DNA from: Gossypium raimondii
Lineage: Eukaryota; Streptophyta; Magnoliopsida; Malvales; Malvaceae
DNA: 64,000 nt
Direction of reading: 5' to 3'
Assembly (NCBI RefSeq): GCF_025698545.1
Contig: NC_068566.1
Span: forward strand, 6,989,362 to 7,053,361
A model generated the notes under the pieces. It saw only the letters and a program-made list of their open reading frames with translations. It was not told the DNA's origin and searched no databases. Made by a program: the position numbers and the translations under genes. Below are positions 12,273 to 24,688 of this stretch, piece by piece (the stretch's first letter is position 1; every line of letters begins with the position of its first letter).

Positions 12273-14484
12273 ATGGGAGTGACGAAGGAACAAGTTGAGT
12301 CTTCATTGACTTCAAAATTGAAGCCTTCTCATCTGGTAACCCTCCTTTCATTTCTTCCTTATATTTCATTCACCTTTATATCTATAATTTATTCCTATCT
12401 AAGTTGTAAATTTCTAGAAAAAAAATCTAAAGCGGGTTGTAGGTTTTAATTTTTTTATCCTCCCTAATCATGTTTCCACAAATAAGTAAACCCATGAATA
12501 TGCTTTTGCTTGTTGCTTTTCTGCTTTCAAAGGAACAATTTTTATGAAAAATTGATTAAAAATCTGTTTTTTTTTTGGGGGGGGGGATTTGCATGATGTT
12601 ACTTAGAATGTAGAACAATTATATTTTAGTCAAATATCAATTTAAGTTAAAATAAGTTGTGCTACATTCACGGGGATATCGGGTACAACTTCAATTTTTG
12701 TGGAATCATTGTGGGAACTCTTGTTATGAATTGATGATTAGTTCAGAGCCATGCTGTTTTTGATGAATTTTACTGAGATACTTTTTTCACTCTTTAAATT
12801 TTTTGTTGGTTCACTTAAGAGTGAAGTTGGTTGAATGAGAAAGAAGCATTTATTTCAAGCTATTGAGGTGGAAAGATTTCTCAGTTTCCATCCTTTTGGA
12901 ATGATTGGGGCACATTTAAGTTTTTAACTTAGATGCTATGTGTAGTTTGAGCACAAGGCAACTCAAGCCATAATTTGCAGATTTTCCGGGTCACAAGCTC
13001 ATTCTTCATATGTATCCATTGTTGTACCTTCGTACGTTTATACAGAAAGATATTGTGTCGAAAATTGTTTCGGAATTATTCTTAATTTTACAGCTTGTTG
13101 GATCCAGGTTTTTAGTGATTTCGAGAATAGTACCCTACCATATTGGCTTTGGTTCACTTGAGAAGAGAAAATTAAACTAATTTTCCTTTTTGTTTGGAGA
13201 AAGCTTGACAGTGTTATTTTGTTAAACTGGGTCTCAATATTCAAGGTTCATGTTTACATATGCTGGTCGACATTAGTGAGGAGTATGATGCCTTTCTAGT
13301 TTCTTGTCGATATATCTCTTACGTACGATTGTCTGAGTTTTTATGGGAAATAAACTTTTCTTGTTGCCTCGTATGACTAGGAAGGACTGTAAGATCACTG
13401 ATTTGCAATTCTTTCATTGGCTGTGCTTGCATTGCTTGAATATGGTAGTGATACTTCTTCGTTTATTTGAAAGCATTCAATAAGAAGCAGAACTAAATGT
13501 GCTGCAAGCTTTTTTGAAATTCTGTATCCTTTTGGCTAGGTTCCAATTTCCAAATGATTATGATCAAGATCAACTTGAAGATGTTTATTGTTGATTTTCC
13601 AAATAGGTTTAAGCACCAATGGGCTTTTTGGCTGTAAAAAATGGTGTTTTCTAGTCATCACCCCATTTATTGTTGTACAGTCCTCTTTGAAGTGTCATCA
13701 TCATCTTCTTCTTTTGTGATTTATGAGGGACGTCTTCCATAAGCTCATATTTCCTTATTTCCACTGGGGTAGAATGTAGTGCCATATACGCAAATGATTT
13801 TGAACCCATAACATAATCCTTCATCCTATTCATATGGCTGAAATGAGGATGCGGCATGAAGGTTGTTGGTATCTAATGACAATAGTAGCCTTTTTACGTA
13901 TTAATATAGATGAAGTACAAGGTTACAAGTTCAAAACATGATTCTTTGCCTGGTGGGGTCCCTTTGGCTCTGTTGTTCGTAGTTCCTTGATAAATTTCCT
14001 GATCAGCTTTGTGTATTGCTAGAATAATTGGGAACGACTCCTGACTTTAATTTTTAGAAAATTTGCTTTCATATGCATTGTATTTATTATTTGGACTGGC
14101 GAAACCCTTAAGATTTACTTCCCATTTTGATACATGTTTATCTAATACTATATTCTCACAAAACTAATTTTTACATTTCTGTGTTACAGGAAGTAATCGA
14201 TACATCTGGAGGGTGAGCTTTATTCTATTTAAGTTACTAATACATTCTCATTTTTTGGGAAATTTACAAAGAGGTTTGAATGTATCAGGTGCGGTGCAAG
14301 TTTTGTTATTGAGATTGTATCAGAGCAATTTGAAGGGAAGAGGCTCCTGGAAAGGCACCGAATTGTGAATGCTGCTCTCGAGGAGGAGATGAAGCAAATC
14401 CATGCCCTGTCCATAAAGAAAGCTCTGACCCCGGAGCAGTGGAAACAACAGCAAGAGGCTGAAAAATCTAAACCAGATGCTTAG
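12273..14484 (+). CDS. BOLA2: BolA-like protein 2 (BOLA2)
   Basis: A small cytosolic/nuclear BolA-family protein that partners monothiol glutaredoxins in iron-sulfur cluster handling and redox signalling. Three exons splice at GT/AG borders: 12273-12335, 14190-14212 and 14289-14484, giving 93 residues. Exon 1 encodes MGVTKEQVESSLTSKLKPSHL. Exon 2 is a 23-nt microexon encoding EVIDTSGG. Exon 3 supplies CGASFVIEIVSEQFEGKRLL, then the BolA signature RHRIVNAAL and the C-terminal helix. RHRIVNAAL carries the conserved histidine that binds the shared cluster with a glutaredoxin. The residue after SGG is cysteine (GGCG), typical of the BOLA2 class. Length and order match plant BOLA2. The frame is open upstream to a GTG near 12213, but the first ATG in a good context is 12273. 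Intron 1 is 1,854 bases, intron 2 only 76. No targeting peptide is seen. Confidence 0.95.
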
Positions 14485-14934
14485 AGAGACACTCAAAACT
14501 ATAATTTAGACATTTAAATAAGAGAGTTCATGAGCACTCAGCTGGAATACTAAACCATCATTTCACCTTGAGCATACATTTTAGAACCATACTTTGTAAT
14601 TACTGATTGCTTACCCACGGGGGCGTTTGGGATGCATGCAAAACTACAAATTCACATGATAAAAATATGGAAATCCAATGATCATATATTCAATTCAATG
14701 ATGAAGGCATATTGATGTTAATATATGTAGCAAGAAAAGATAATGCATGACTCCGTATTTTGCATGTGCATTTTGAAGTTAGGTTACTTCTGTAGTGCCA
14801 TATTGACAGATATATCATTTTTGCTCTGTTACTGTTATATGCCAATATATTATATGCTTATATGTAAATGTAGATTTTAGTTTTAATACTCAAATTTCTC
14901 AATCCCTAAATAAATGGCATAAATATGATAAAAT
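14485..14934 (+). other. BOLA2 3' UTR and downstream spacer
   Basis: AT-rich sequence following the BOLA2 stop codon. No polyadenylation signal could be assigned with certainty and no other gene is visible. Confidence 0.5.
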
Positions 14935-15650
14935 ATTTAGTTTTAATCAGTCAAAGGTTACCAAGTGGGAATTGAAATCATGGTAAATCGATTTGAAGCA
15001 TCCACTCGTTTTAGTTTTTATCCATGACTTGTGGAGGATTCATCCTTCATCCCCGAAGTAAAGAATAAGTTCTGCTCTCATAGTTGGCATTTATTTATTC
15101 ATTGCATAACTTCATATCAACATGATTCAGGATAACTCTTAAAGCTTTCACTACATTTTTTTTAAAATTTTTTAATCAATTACCAATTAAAAGTCGAGAG
15201 TCTAGAGATTATTCAGTGATGTGTTTTGAAATTGAGGAAGAGAGCTATGAACCCGTTATGAATGCCTTAAAACGGATGCCATTCCCAATAGAACGGCAAT
15301 TGTCAAGGGCAGCTTCATTCTAACAAATCTACTTCATGATTGAGAACGCAAAACTTGAAAGTCACAAATAAAGAGAGCAAATCCGAACTAGCAAACAAGG
15401 AATTCAATGGAAAGCAACTAGTTGCAAAAAGTGGTTTGTTTCTTGGTAATTCTTTTAAAAACTCTGGAAGTAGGTTTATCTGCATAAACAAGCATTTGCT
15501 GAAACTACAAGGTCATTTAGTGACTGAATGGACCAATGCATTGGCTTTGGACTATAGCAAGTAAACAGGTCTCAATCAGGTTTTTTCTTCTGTTCCATTA
15601 GAATTTAAGAAACCCTGTTTCTGCTACTTTAACTACACCACCCATCACAG
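14935..15650. repeat. Truncated unit of the U5-gene duplication array
   Basis: This stretch aligns by eye to the DNA upstream of the U5 genes at 16.6-17.2 kb and 18.1-19.1 kb (shared phrases: tggaggatt, atccccgaagtaa, ttctgctctcatag, tgaagaga-gctaagaacc, ttgattgtaac-aaa). At 14961-14971 it keeps a decayed USE (complement TTCCCACTTGG), but the U5 RNA that should lie to its left is absent. It is read as a fifth duplication unit that has lost its snRNA gene. Confidence 0.6.
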
Positions 15651-16432
15651 AAAACTTTGGCAAATTAGAAATGGGTAGCGCAAACGCAGGCCCTAACTGC
15701 CACAAATTATGACGTAGGCTCTCCCACTTGGGGAAACCTTATGCAGGTGCAACAGTGCAATGAAAGCCACCAACCTAGGCCTTGAAAGTTCTCTGAGGTA
15801 ACTTTGACAGCATGTAAGTCAGCCTGCTCAACGTCCATATGTTCCACGGATCCTATCACAATCCTACAATCTTAACCTCCATAACGCTTAAGGAGAAGAA
15901 ATACAAGTAGTATATCACCTCTTGAATCTCGTAATACCCCCCACCATTCCCTGCATTTCCAAACATTTCAACTCAAGGTACATTCACAATAAACAAAAAT
16001 CAACATAGAAGGATGCCACCTAGAAACTGAATTCCCTATCCTATGCATGAGACCTACCTTGCATGTCTTGGATTATGAACTAAAATTCCATCCATCCAAG
16101 CTAAACTCGACAAGGTCCTAGTCTATCCATTTCTCTTTCAAGATTAGCCTTCACCAGGCAACAACTAGCCCAATCTCCCCAAAGCAGAAGAAAGTATGAA
16201 AACTTGCAGAGTGGTCTCAACAATATGATATACCCAATGACAGAGACGATTTTGGATTACCAACCTCAAAAATCTAATATTGAAGCTGTGGTGAAGATAC
16301 TAAAAAAGTTTTACTCTAATGGGACTTATATAAAGTGATTGTATTACACAATTTGGTTATTACATCACTGATTGAGTTTCATCACTGAATTGACTGACAA
16401 GTCGTACAAAAGATTTGGAACTAGAATTGGTA
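15651..16432. other. Spacer between duplication units
   Basis: No gene, RNA or mobile element is recognised. Some phrases (gatgccacctagaaactg, ccacccatcacag) are unique in the window. Confidence 0.4.
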
Positions 16433-16562
16433 TGGGGGCATTCAACAAGAAGTACCCTTCCAAAAATTAGCGTATGCCGCTTAGGGTGGCGAGCACACGG
16501 TATTCTTTAGTAAAAGGCGAAAGAATAGTTCGCTCTGTGCTCACCACACGGCTCCGTGAGTT
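16433..16562 (-). ncRNA. U5 spliceosomal snRNA, copy 1
   Basis: U5 snRNA aligns the exons in the spliceosome through its invariant loop I. On the minus strand the RNA has a long stem-loop closed by pairing of 16536-16547 with 16486-16497. An inner 8-bp stem (16520-16527 with 16501-16508) presents an 11-nt loop CGCCTTTTACT (16509-16519), the U5 loop I. Downstream is the Sm site AATTTTTGG (about 16460-16468) and a 3' hairpin ending in ATGCCCCC. Length is about 130 nt; both ends are estimates, the 5' end from TATA spacing. The 3' hairpin is weaker than in copy 2 (GGGTAC against ATGCCC). A TATA box and a one-mismatch USE lie upstream. Expression cannot be judged. Confidence 0.9.
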
Positions 16563-17921
16563 TGAAGCTCTGCTGCAAGTTGCTTTTATAAGCATAAGGT
16601 GATGCTGCTACCTGCTTTTCCAGAGCCATGTGGGACTTCACTTTATGGTAATTTAATTTGAAGCCTTCACTCTTTTTAAGTTTTATCCATTTGTATTGTA
16701 GATTTGCTATCAAATCAAGCTTTTAAGTTTATCATCCCCAAAGTAAGAATAAACTCTGCTCTCATACTTAGCACCACGTGATTCATGATGTTAGATATTG
16801 GAACTCTAAACAGAGTTGAGAATAGAGATTATTCAGTGATTTCTTTTGAAACTGAATAATAGAGCTAAGAACCTGTAACTGAATGCTAGCTTTAAGTGAA
16901 ATTTTCTGCAAGCTAGAGGGAAATTTAGCAGTAACCATTTCTTTTCTCTAAAACAGAAGGTGTCCGAAAATAGAATGACTAATGGGGATTAATTTCAAAC
17001 TGTTTGGGACAATATGGTGGAAAACTAGATTGGAAGCAATGTCTAGAGTAGCTTGATTGTAACAAAATAACTTCATAGGTTGAGGAAGTAGGTTTATCAG
17101 ATTAACAAACATTGCTAAAACCACAAGGTCAGTGAGTGGAAGCACCAATCAATGGCCATTAGGTTTAGATTTCCTAGTTGTATATCAAGTAAACAGCCAG
17201 ATTTCACAGTTCAGGCTTTATCTTTCATTTCATTGAAGAGGGATCCATTGCTTCTATTTTGTCATGCCCATCTCATTGGTGAGCACTCTCAGCCTCTTAA
17301 GCAAACTAGATATAAGCTCAAATCAGAATTTGAAAAGAATTCAGTGTCACTTAGAAAGGTCTGGCTACCACCCCTCTTGATATTGAAGCACTGGTGAAAT
17401 TACAATCTTGGGCTCAAAGAGAACAAAGCTGGGATTGAGAGATTTCTTCACTTTGGGAAAACATTTCCAGGTGATTGATGTTCAAAAGGTATACGAACTA
17501 GAACAAAGCTGGGATTGAGAGATTTCACCACTATGGTTTTTGGTTACATTTCTTCGCTAATTTGAAGAAGAAACTAGTAAAATATCCATCTATTCATATT
17601 ACTGAACTAGAACACAGTTGCTTGCATTTGGTCATGGGAAAATCGAAAGCAAAGCAGTCAACGTGATCAAGTTCAATGGCAAAAGATTTAAACTGCTAAA
17701 TTGGAAGCTGACAACTGAAGCTTATTCCAAGAATCCATCCAAACAAGTTAAAGCTCCAATCGATTTCCAGCATTTTCCTTCGACAATGTGTTCGACAAAC
17801 TTATTAAGCGTGATACAGAACTGAAGGTGGAAATACCAAATCTTTAATACAAAGAATTCCCAACATTGGTTATTCCTACGGAATAGGGAAGTGTAGAAAA
17901 GCTTAAGAACTTGTATCGGAA
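16563..17921. repeat. Duplication unit flank of U5 copy 1
   Basis: 16640-17400 is the upstream flank shared with the other U5 units (ctttatggtaatttaatttgaag, ctgctctcata-ttagca, aagctagaggg-aaatttagcagtaacca). 17400-17921 holds a local direct repeat 'gaacaaagctgggattgagagattt' (17420-17446 and 17502-17526). No protein gene is supported; several ORFs here are shadows. Confidence 0.55.
16583..16636 (-). promoter_or_regulatory. Pol II snRNA promoter of U5 copy 1 (TATA + USE)
   Basis: On the minus strand, GTCCCACATGG (16626-16636) matches the plant USE RTCCCACATCG with one mismatch, and TTATAAAAG (16583-16591) is the TATA box. About 34 bases separate them. Plant Pol II snRNA genes use this longer spacing; Pol III U6-type genes use about ten bases less. 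Confidence 0.85.
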
Positions 17922-18052
17922 TGGGGGCATCCAACAAAGAATGCCCTTCCAAAAATTGGCGTATGCCGCTTAAAGTGACGAGCACACGGTATTCTTTAGT
18001 AAAAGGCGAAAGAATAGTTCGCTCTGTGCTCATCACACGGCTCCGTGAGTTA
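17922..18052 (-). ncRNA. U5 spliceosomal snRNA, copy 2
   Basis: Same architecture as copy 1, with the best-formed 3' end of the four: GGGCAT and ATGCCC can pair perfectly after the Sm site AATTTTTGG. In the long stem the pair that is G-C in copy 1 is A-T here (17978 with 18033), a compensatory change that keeps the helix. Loop I and both inner stem arms are unchanged. The USE has one mismatch. The 5' end is inferred from TATA spacing. Of the four, this copy has the most intact RNA fold. Confidence 0.92.
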
Positions 18053-18071
18053 AAAACTTTGCTACAAGTTG

Positions 18072-18124
18072 CCTTATAAACATAAGGTGAAGCTGCTACT
18101 TGCTTTTCCATGGCAATGTGGGAC
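18072..18124 (-). promoter_or_regulatory. Pol II snRNA promoter of U5 copy 2
   Basis: Minus-strand USE GTCCCACATTG (18114-18124, one mismatch) and TATA box TTTATAAGG (18072-18080), with about 33 bases between them, the Pol II spacing. Confidence 0.85.
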
Positions 18125-19649
18125 TTGACTTTATGGTAGTTTGGTTTGAGTCGCGCTCTTTTTTTGTCCACTCAAATGTTGAATTACTGTTAACCCAAGC
18201 TTTTAATTTCTTGGAGGATTAGAACTTGTCATCCCAAAGTAATATGAAAAAATGCTGCTCTCAGAGTTAGCACGACGTGGTTCATGATATTAGATATTGG
18301 AAGTCCCAAATTTTTCTCTTCATTTTTATTTGTTTATGATTATTCAGTGATTTCTTTTGAAATTGAAGAGAGCTTAAGAACCTCGAACGAATGCTTTCCA
18401 AGTAAAATTTTTGCAGGCTAGAGGAATTAGCAGTAACCATCTGTTGAAAATTGACCAACCATGCTGCTGTGATAATTTTTGTTGAAGAGCATGCAGCTTG
18501 TAAACATGCTGCAGCTGGTATGCTTGCGGCAATAGCAAGTTTTTTGTTTAGGTACATTGTAATTAATCTTAGTTGAAAATGAACAAGCTGATGACAGCTT
18601 GATATGTTTAGGTGAATGATGTGTTTAGTTGGCTTGTTTAGTGTACAAGCAATGTTTCACAACTTACTAGGCTGAGTAGTTGTGTTTGGTGGAGAAAATT
18701 GTCTATAAAAGACATGTATTGTTTTATTAATGGTAATGAAAAATCAATGAAAATCAGTTTTTCATTCCTTGCTGCACGTTTGTGAGCAAGTAAAATATTT
18801 TTTGCATCTTGCTACTTTGTTCTAAGTCCTGTTTTCTTCTTTAGCTGCTGTAAAACGCCAACACCTTCTCTTTACTTTAAATCGGCTGTTGTCCCCAAAT
18901 AAAATGACAAATGGCAATCAATATCAATCGGTTTGGGATAACAATACATCATGGAAAACCTGATTGGATGCAATGTCTAGGGTAGTTTGATTGTAACAAA
19001 ACAACATAGTGAATGCAAACTTGAACATTTACAAATAAATACAGCAAGTCCAATCTAGACCACTAATAGATAGTAGCAAACATGGAAGTTAATCGACTGC
19101 AACTAGTTGCAAATAGTGGTTGGTTTCTTTGGAAATTCATTTAAAACTGGTGGATGCAGTTCATCAAAATTAACAAAAAATTGCTAAAACTACAAGGTCA
19201 GTGTACTGGTGGAAGGACCAATCAACGGTTTTTTTTATCTAGTTTTTCTATAGGAGGCAATGCTTCCCTGAGTATTCAAGTTTTAAGCATCTTTCTAAAC
19301 CATGAAGTAAAAAAAGACTGAGAATGTTTATGTAGGACGCAGAACTTCTGCATTCAAAAACACTTTTATTGCTTGGCTTTGCTGTACTTGATAGACTTCC
19401 AACTAGAAGCAACTTCATGCATGGCACTGTCAAGACCACTGAATGAATGTGCACCATGCAGCACTGAAGAGGAAACTACAGATCCATTTATTATATTTTA
19501 AACGTCAATTCTCGAAACAGGTTTAGGATATGGTTCTTCAAGTATGTGAAGCTTGTCCTCAAGCTATGTGCTTATCTGTGGGATTTGGCAGGAGAGGGAT
19601 GGAAGATTGGGTAGAAGTATGGAGTTTTTCAGGGTGGTCACTGTCGCTG
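18125..19649. repeat. Duplication unit flank of U5 copy 2
   Basis: Aligns by eye along most of its length to 37322-38870 upstream of U5 copy 4. Shared landmarks are ggtttgggataacaatacat (about 18930 and 37740) and ccatgcagcactgaagaggaaact (about 19460 and 38670). 18470-18850 is not shared and may be a separate insertion. No protein gene is supported. A copia element interrupts the unit at 19650. Confidence 0.6.
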
Positions 19650-20169
19650 TGTTGGTGCAAAGAGGCAGCAGCAGACTGTTTTGGTCTTGCTTGGATAGCA
19701 AGCCTCGAGCCTTGCTAAAGAAACAAACTCAGAAACAAAGCAGAAAATGAAACTAGCTAGTGAAGAACAAGAAGGAGAGAGAGAGATTGAATGAAAGTGA
19801 GCTGATATTTTTCATTAACCCACCAACAAGGCATTAAGCCATTACATACATTAGTCAACAAGTAAAACAAACAAGTAATCACCTAATCAATTACCTAACA
19901 CCACTAATTTGCATTGAAACTTACAAGATTAGCTTGTACAACTTGCATTGCTGATTTTTCAATCAATCAATACCAAAACATTTACCTACTTAGTTCAACA
20001 TGAACTAAATTACAAAATAATCAAAAAGCAACCAAAAACACCAAGTGGATAGGCAACATTAAGCTTCAGGCTTTAGTTTCTGCAGGCCAAGGCTCGAATG
20101 CCTGCAACGTATTCTTCTGCATGGCCACCTTTGCATGGGAAGCTGGTTGCATGGGAACTAACTTTAACA
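19650..20169 (-). repeat. 3' LTR of the copia element
   Basis: 520 bases, starting TGTTGGTGC and ending TAACA on +. Differs from the partner LTR at three sites (near 19717, 19742 and 20086). Confidence 0.95.
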
Positions 20170-23100
20170 CTCCTCCTTAGTTTCTATGCTGGTTACGCCT
20201 AGCTTCCCTTTTAATTTTATAAACCTTGACACATTGAGTGCCTTGGTAAAAATGTCTGCAATTTTCTCCTCCGAATTGCAATGAACCAGCTCGATTTCAT
20301 GAGCTTGTTCCATCTCCCTTATAACATGTAATTTAATATTGAAGTGCTTGGTTCTGCCATGGAAGATGGGATTCTTTGCAATTGCAACAGCAGATTTGTT
20401 GTCACAGTAAATCTCTGTTGCTTCTTCTTGGTTTTGGTTTAAATCAGCCAAGATTTTTCTAAGCCATATGGCTTGATTCACAGCAGATGCAAAGAAGAAA
20501 CATATTCAAACCTGCATTGTTGATTGTGCCACCGGACTTTGTTTCTTAGAACTCCAAAAAAACATGCACGAGCCAAGACTAAATGAGTATCCGGATGTGC
20601 TCCTCATATCATCACTCGATCCACCCAATCACTATCGACATATCCTACTAACTTCATGTTTTCAACCCTTTTGAACATTACACCATGATTGATGGTGCCT
20701 TTGATGTACCTCAGCACCCTTTTTGTTGCTTGAAAGTGCAGATCTTTGCAGCAATTCGTGTATCTGGATAGCACACTAACTGCAAACATAATGTCGGACC
20801 TTGTTGCGATCAAATACAATAGACTACCAATGAGACTCTTGTACATAGTCTCACAAACCGTTCACCGTTTCATACCTTGATAGCTTCATTCCAACAGCCA
20901 TTGGTGTGCTTGTTGGCTTGCAATTCTTCATTGAGAACTTGTTTAAGACCTTCATAGCAAAAGAACTCTGGCTGAGAAAGATTCCAGTTGCATTTTGTCT
21001 TACTTCCATTCCTAGAAAGTAATTCATTCTGCCTAGATCAGACATCTCGAACATTTTCATCATTTTCTTCTTGAAATCATGCAGCATATTTTTGTCTCCT
21101 CCAGTTACTAACAAATCATCAACATAGAGTGACAAGATAAGCTGAGTCTCAGCTTGATTTTTCTTCACATACAAAGTTGGTTCACTGGCACTTCTCTCGA
21201 ATTCCAAACTGAGCAAGTAGGAATCGATTCGAGCATACCAGGCTCGAGGAGTTTGTTTCAGCCCATACAAGGCCTTTTTTAACCTGTAGACCATGTGTTC
21301 TTTACCAGTGACTACAAACCCTTGAGGCTGCTCAATGTAGATCTCTTCTTCTAGGAAGCCATTGAGGAATGCAGACTTCACATCCAGTTGATGAATGGTC
21401 CACTGATTTTGAGCAGCCAAAGCAACTATCATTCTGACAGTGTCAAGTCTGGCTACTGGTGCAAAGGTCTCCAAGTAGTCCAAACCATACCTTTGGCTAA
21501 AACCTTTAACAACAAGCCTGGCTTTCAGCTTGTTAAGACTGCCATCTGCATTTTGTTTAGCTCGATAGACCCACTTCACTCCAATGGCCTTCTTTCCAGT
21601 AGGCTTATCAACCAACTCCCATGTTTGGTTCTTCTGTATCATGTTGATTTCATCAACCATAGCCTGCTTCCAGCCTTCATCAGACTCGGCCTCTTCAAAA
21701 CTGGTTGGTTCTGCTATAGCAATCTGTGCTCTTTCATAAATTTCATCCAAGGGCCTTGTTCCTCTCACAGGCACATCATCAACATCCATTTCAGGACCAA
21801 GGTGCTCGAATTCAGCTTGATTAGGTACCAGGTCCTCTGAAACTGCCTCTGGTTCATTCTTTTCCCAATTCCAGCATGCCTTTTCATCAAAGACAACATC
21901 TCTGCTTACCTGAACTTTGCATGTCAAGGGAATCCAGAACCCTATAGCCCTTTTTGTCTGAGCTATAGCCCACTAGGATACCTGGTTGAGCCCTTTTTGA
22001 GAGCTTGTCCCTCTTTGCTGCTGGTATTTGTGCATAGCACAGGCAACCAAACACCTTTAGGTGTGCCAATGAAGGTTTGAAGCCAAACCATGCCTCAAAA
22101 GGTGTCTTGTGTGCAAGGGCGTTGGTGAGAAGCCTATTTTGCAGATAAACGGCAGTGTTTACTGCCTCAGCCCACATGGTCTTGGGCAGTTTCTTCTCAA
22201 ACAGGAGACATCTGGCCATATCCATCAGACTTCTGTTCTTCCTTTCAGATACCCCATTCTGCTGAGGTGTGTAGACATTTGTAAGCTGGTGTTTGATGCC
22301 AGCATCATTGCAAATGGCCTGGAACTGAGTTGAAGTGTACTCAGTGCCATTGTCTGACCTTATCGATTTCATCTTGCAGCCTGTTTCTGTTTCTACAGCA
22401 GTTTTAAACTTCACAAACACTTGAGCTACCTCAGACTTGTGTTTCAAGAAGAAAGTCCAGCAAAACCTTGTTAAATCATCAATGAAGAGGATGAAATACC
22501 TGTTTTTGCTGAGTGATTCAGTCCTCATAGGTCCACATACATCAGAGTGCACCAGCTGCAATCTTTCAGTGGCTCTCCATGCTGAGTTTGTTGGGAATGG
22601 CAGTCTTGCCTGTTTTCCCATCTGGCACACTTCACACACATCATCATGCTCCACTGAGCTGGTGAAGTTCTCTGCTAAGCCTTCTTTGGCCATTTGAGCC
22701 AATGATCTGAAGTTGGCATGCCCGAGCCTTTGATGCCAGAGCTTGGAATCATCTGTAGAGGCTGTGTATGCTGACATTGAGTCATTTGACCAATGGACCT
22801 CAAAGCATTTATCAGTCATTGTGACTGTCATAAGGCTTGATCCACTTGGATCAGCTATGTGGCAGTGTTTGTCCTTGAACACAACAGAATAGCCTTTCTC
22901 AAGTAGTTGAGCAATGCTAAGAAGATTTCTGTCAATCTCAGGTACCAGCAGGACATTTGAAATGACTTTGTTGCCTGTAGGAGTACATATCAAGCACTTC
23001 TCCTCTTCCTTGACTTTTATAAACCGACCATTTCCAACCTTAACCTTAGTTTCTGACTTCATCCAAGGTTTTGAACAAAGATGCATCTGGTGACATGTGG

Positions 23101-24112
23101 TTGGTGCAACCAGCGTCCATAGCCACCCTTTTGAGCATTTCTTCTCGTGACTAAGCAAGAAACAAAGAAAGACCTGCTCTTCTTGGTCATTACTGTCCTC
23201 AGCTACTCGAGCTTCAACCTTTAGTTGTTGAAATTGGCTCTGCCTTGGCTTGGTTTTGTTTTTGTAAACCCTCTCAACATGGCCTTTCTTCTTGCAGTGT
23301 TGACATACTGCATCTGGCCTAAACCAGCATCTATCTTCTGGATGTCCAGATCTTCTACAATATCTGCAGGGTTGATCATTACTCCTTGCAGCATCAGGCT
23401 TAGGCCTGCTTTTCCAACGCTTTTTGCCTCTTGGAGCATTGGTGCTCGAGGCCTCTCTTGTCTTGGCTTGAAATGCACCTTCCTGGTGGTCTTCAGCTCT
23501 GCTAGCTCTCCTTTGTTCCTGAGCATAGAAGGTGTTGATTAGCTCAGTCAAAGAGATGCTAGTAAGGTCTCTTGAGTCCTCTAGGAAGGATATCTTTGCC
23601 TCATATCTCTCAGGCAAAGTGGAGAGGACTTTCTCCACTATTCTTGCCTCATCAAAGTGCTCACCAAGGAGCCTTATGCTGTTAACCACTGCCATGATTC
23701 TATCTGCATACTGCTTCACTGTTTCTTCTTCCCTCATCTTCAGATTCTCGAAATCCCTTCTTAAATTCAACAGCTGCTGTTGCCTTGTCCTTTCAGTGCC
23801 TTGAAACTCCTCCTTAAGCTTATCCCATGCCTGTTTTGGAGTCTCACATGCCATAATTCTGGTGAAGATGACATCTGACACACAGTTCTGGATGCAAGAC
23901 ATGGCTTTGTGCCTTTTGGTCCTTTCATCGGCATGTTGCCTGATCTGAGCTACTGTGAGATTGGCCCTCAGTGGTGCTGGCTCAGCATCTGTGTTGACAA
24001 CTTCCCACAGATCAAAAGCCTACAGGTAAGTCTTCATCTTTACCAGCCATATGTGGAAGCCTTCCCCATTGAAGACTGGTGGGGCTGCTGGTGAAAATCC
24101 TGAAGAAGCCAT
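20170..24112 (-). pseudogene. Copia gag-pol polyprotein, interrupted
   Basis: The start is the ATG at 24110-24112 (MASSGFSPAAPPVFNGEG, typical copia gag N-terminus). An in-frame TAG at 24020-24022 interrupts it. The frame resumes and runs open to 21887: UBN2-type gag, a CCHC knuckle CRYCRRSGHPEDRC, and a second knuckle whose last Cys is Tyr. Next come a protease zone whose catalytic D-A-G-C motif is readable only in another frame (about 23050-23130), LWHQRLGHANF pre-integrase, and the integrase core with HSDVCGPM, SDNGTEY and QQNGVSERKNR. A frameshift near 21900 moves to the RT frame (20851-21927, with LDVKSAFLNG and SLYVDDLL). Further shifts near 20848 and 20500-20600 separate RT from RNase H (IYCDNKSAVAIAKNP). 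At least four lesions make it non-autonomous. Confidence 0.93.
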
Positions 24113-24168
24113 CAGGTTCCTTGATTTGAAGCAACAGGTCCACTAAGACAAAGGCTCTAGATACCAAT

Positions 24169-24688
24169 TGTTGGTGCAAAGAGGCAGCAGCAGACTGTTT
24201 TGGTCTTGCTTGGATAGCAAGCCTCGAGCCTTGCTGAAGAAACAAACTCAGAAACAAAGCAAAAAATGAAACTAGCTAGTGAAGAACAAGAAGGAGAGAG
24301 AGAGATTGAATGAAAGTGAGCTGATATTTTTCATTAACCCACCAACAAGGCATTAAGCCATTACATACATTAGTCAACAAGTAAAACAAACAAGTAATCA
24401 CCTAATCAATTACCTAACACCACTAATTTGCATTGAAACTTACAAGATTAGCTTGTACAACTTGCATTGCTGATTTTTCAATCAATCAATACCAAAACAT
24501 TTACCTACTTAGTTCAACATGAACTAAATTACAAAATAATCAAAAAGCAACCAAAAACACCAAGTGGATAGGCAACATTAAGCTTCAGGCTTTAGTTTCT
24601 GCAGACCAAGGCTCGAATGCCTGCAACGTATTCTTCTGCATGGCCACCTTTGCATGGGAAGCTGGTTGCATGGGAACTAACTTTAACA
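24169..24688 (-). repeat. 5' LTR of the copia element
   Basis: 520 bases, identical in length to its partner. The primer binding site lies immediately inside it at 24153-24166. Confidence 0.95.

Larger units (their letters stand above)
19650..24688 (-). mobile_element. Ty1/copia element, complete with TSD CGCTG
   Basis: Two 520-base LTRs (19650-20169 and 24169-24688) bound a 5.04-kb element, flanked by a perfect 5-bp duplication CGCTG (19645-19649 and 24689-24693). The LTRs differ at three positions by eye, so insertion was recent. A primer binding site complementary to initiator tRNA-Met lies at 24153-24166 (TGGTATCTAGAGCC on -) and a polypurine tract at 20170-20180. The order gag, protease, integrase, RT, RNase H on the minus strand defines Ty1/copia. 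The coding region is broken. Confidence 0.95.

Noticed and set aside
12571-12587. T-run followed by a G-run in BOLA2 intron 1.
   Set aside because: A homopolymer tract, with no reason to call a structured element.
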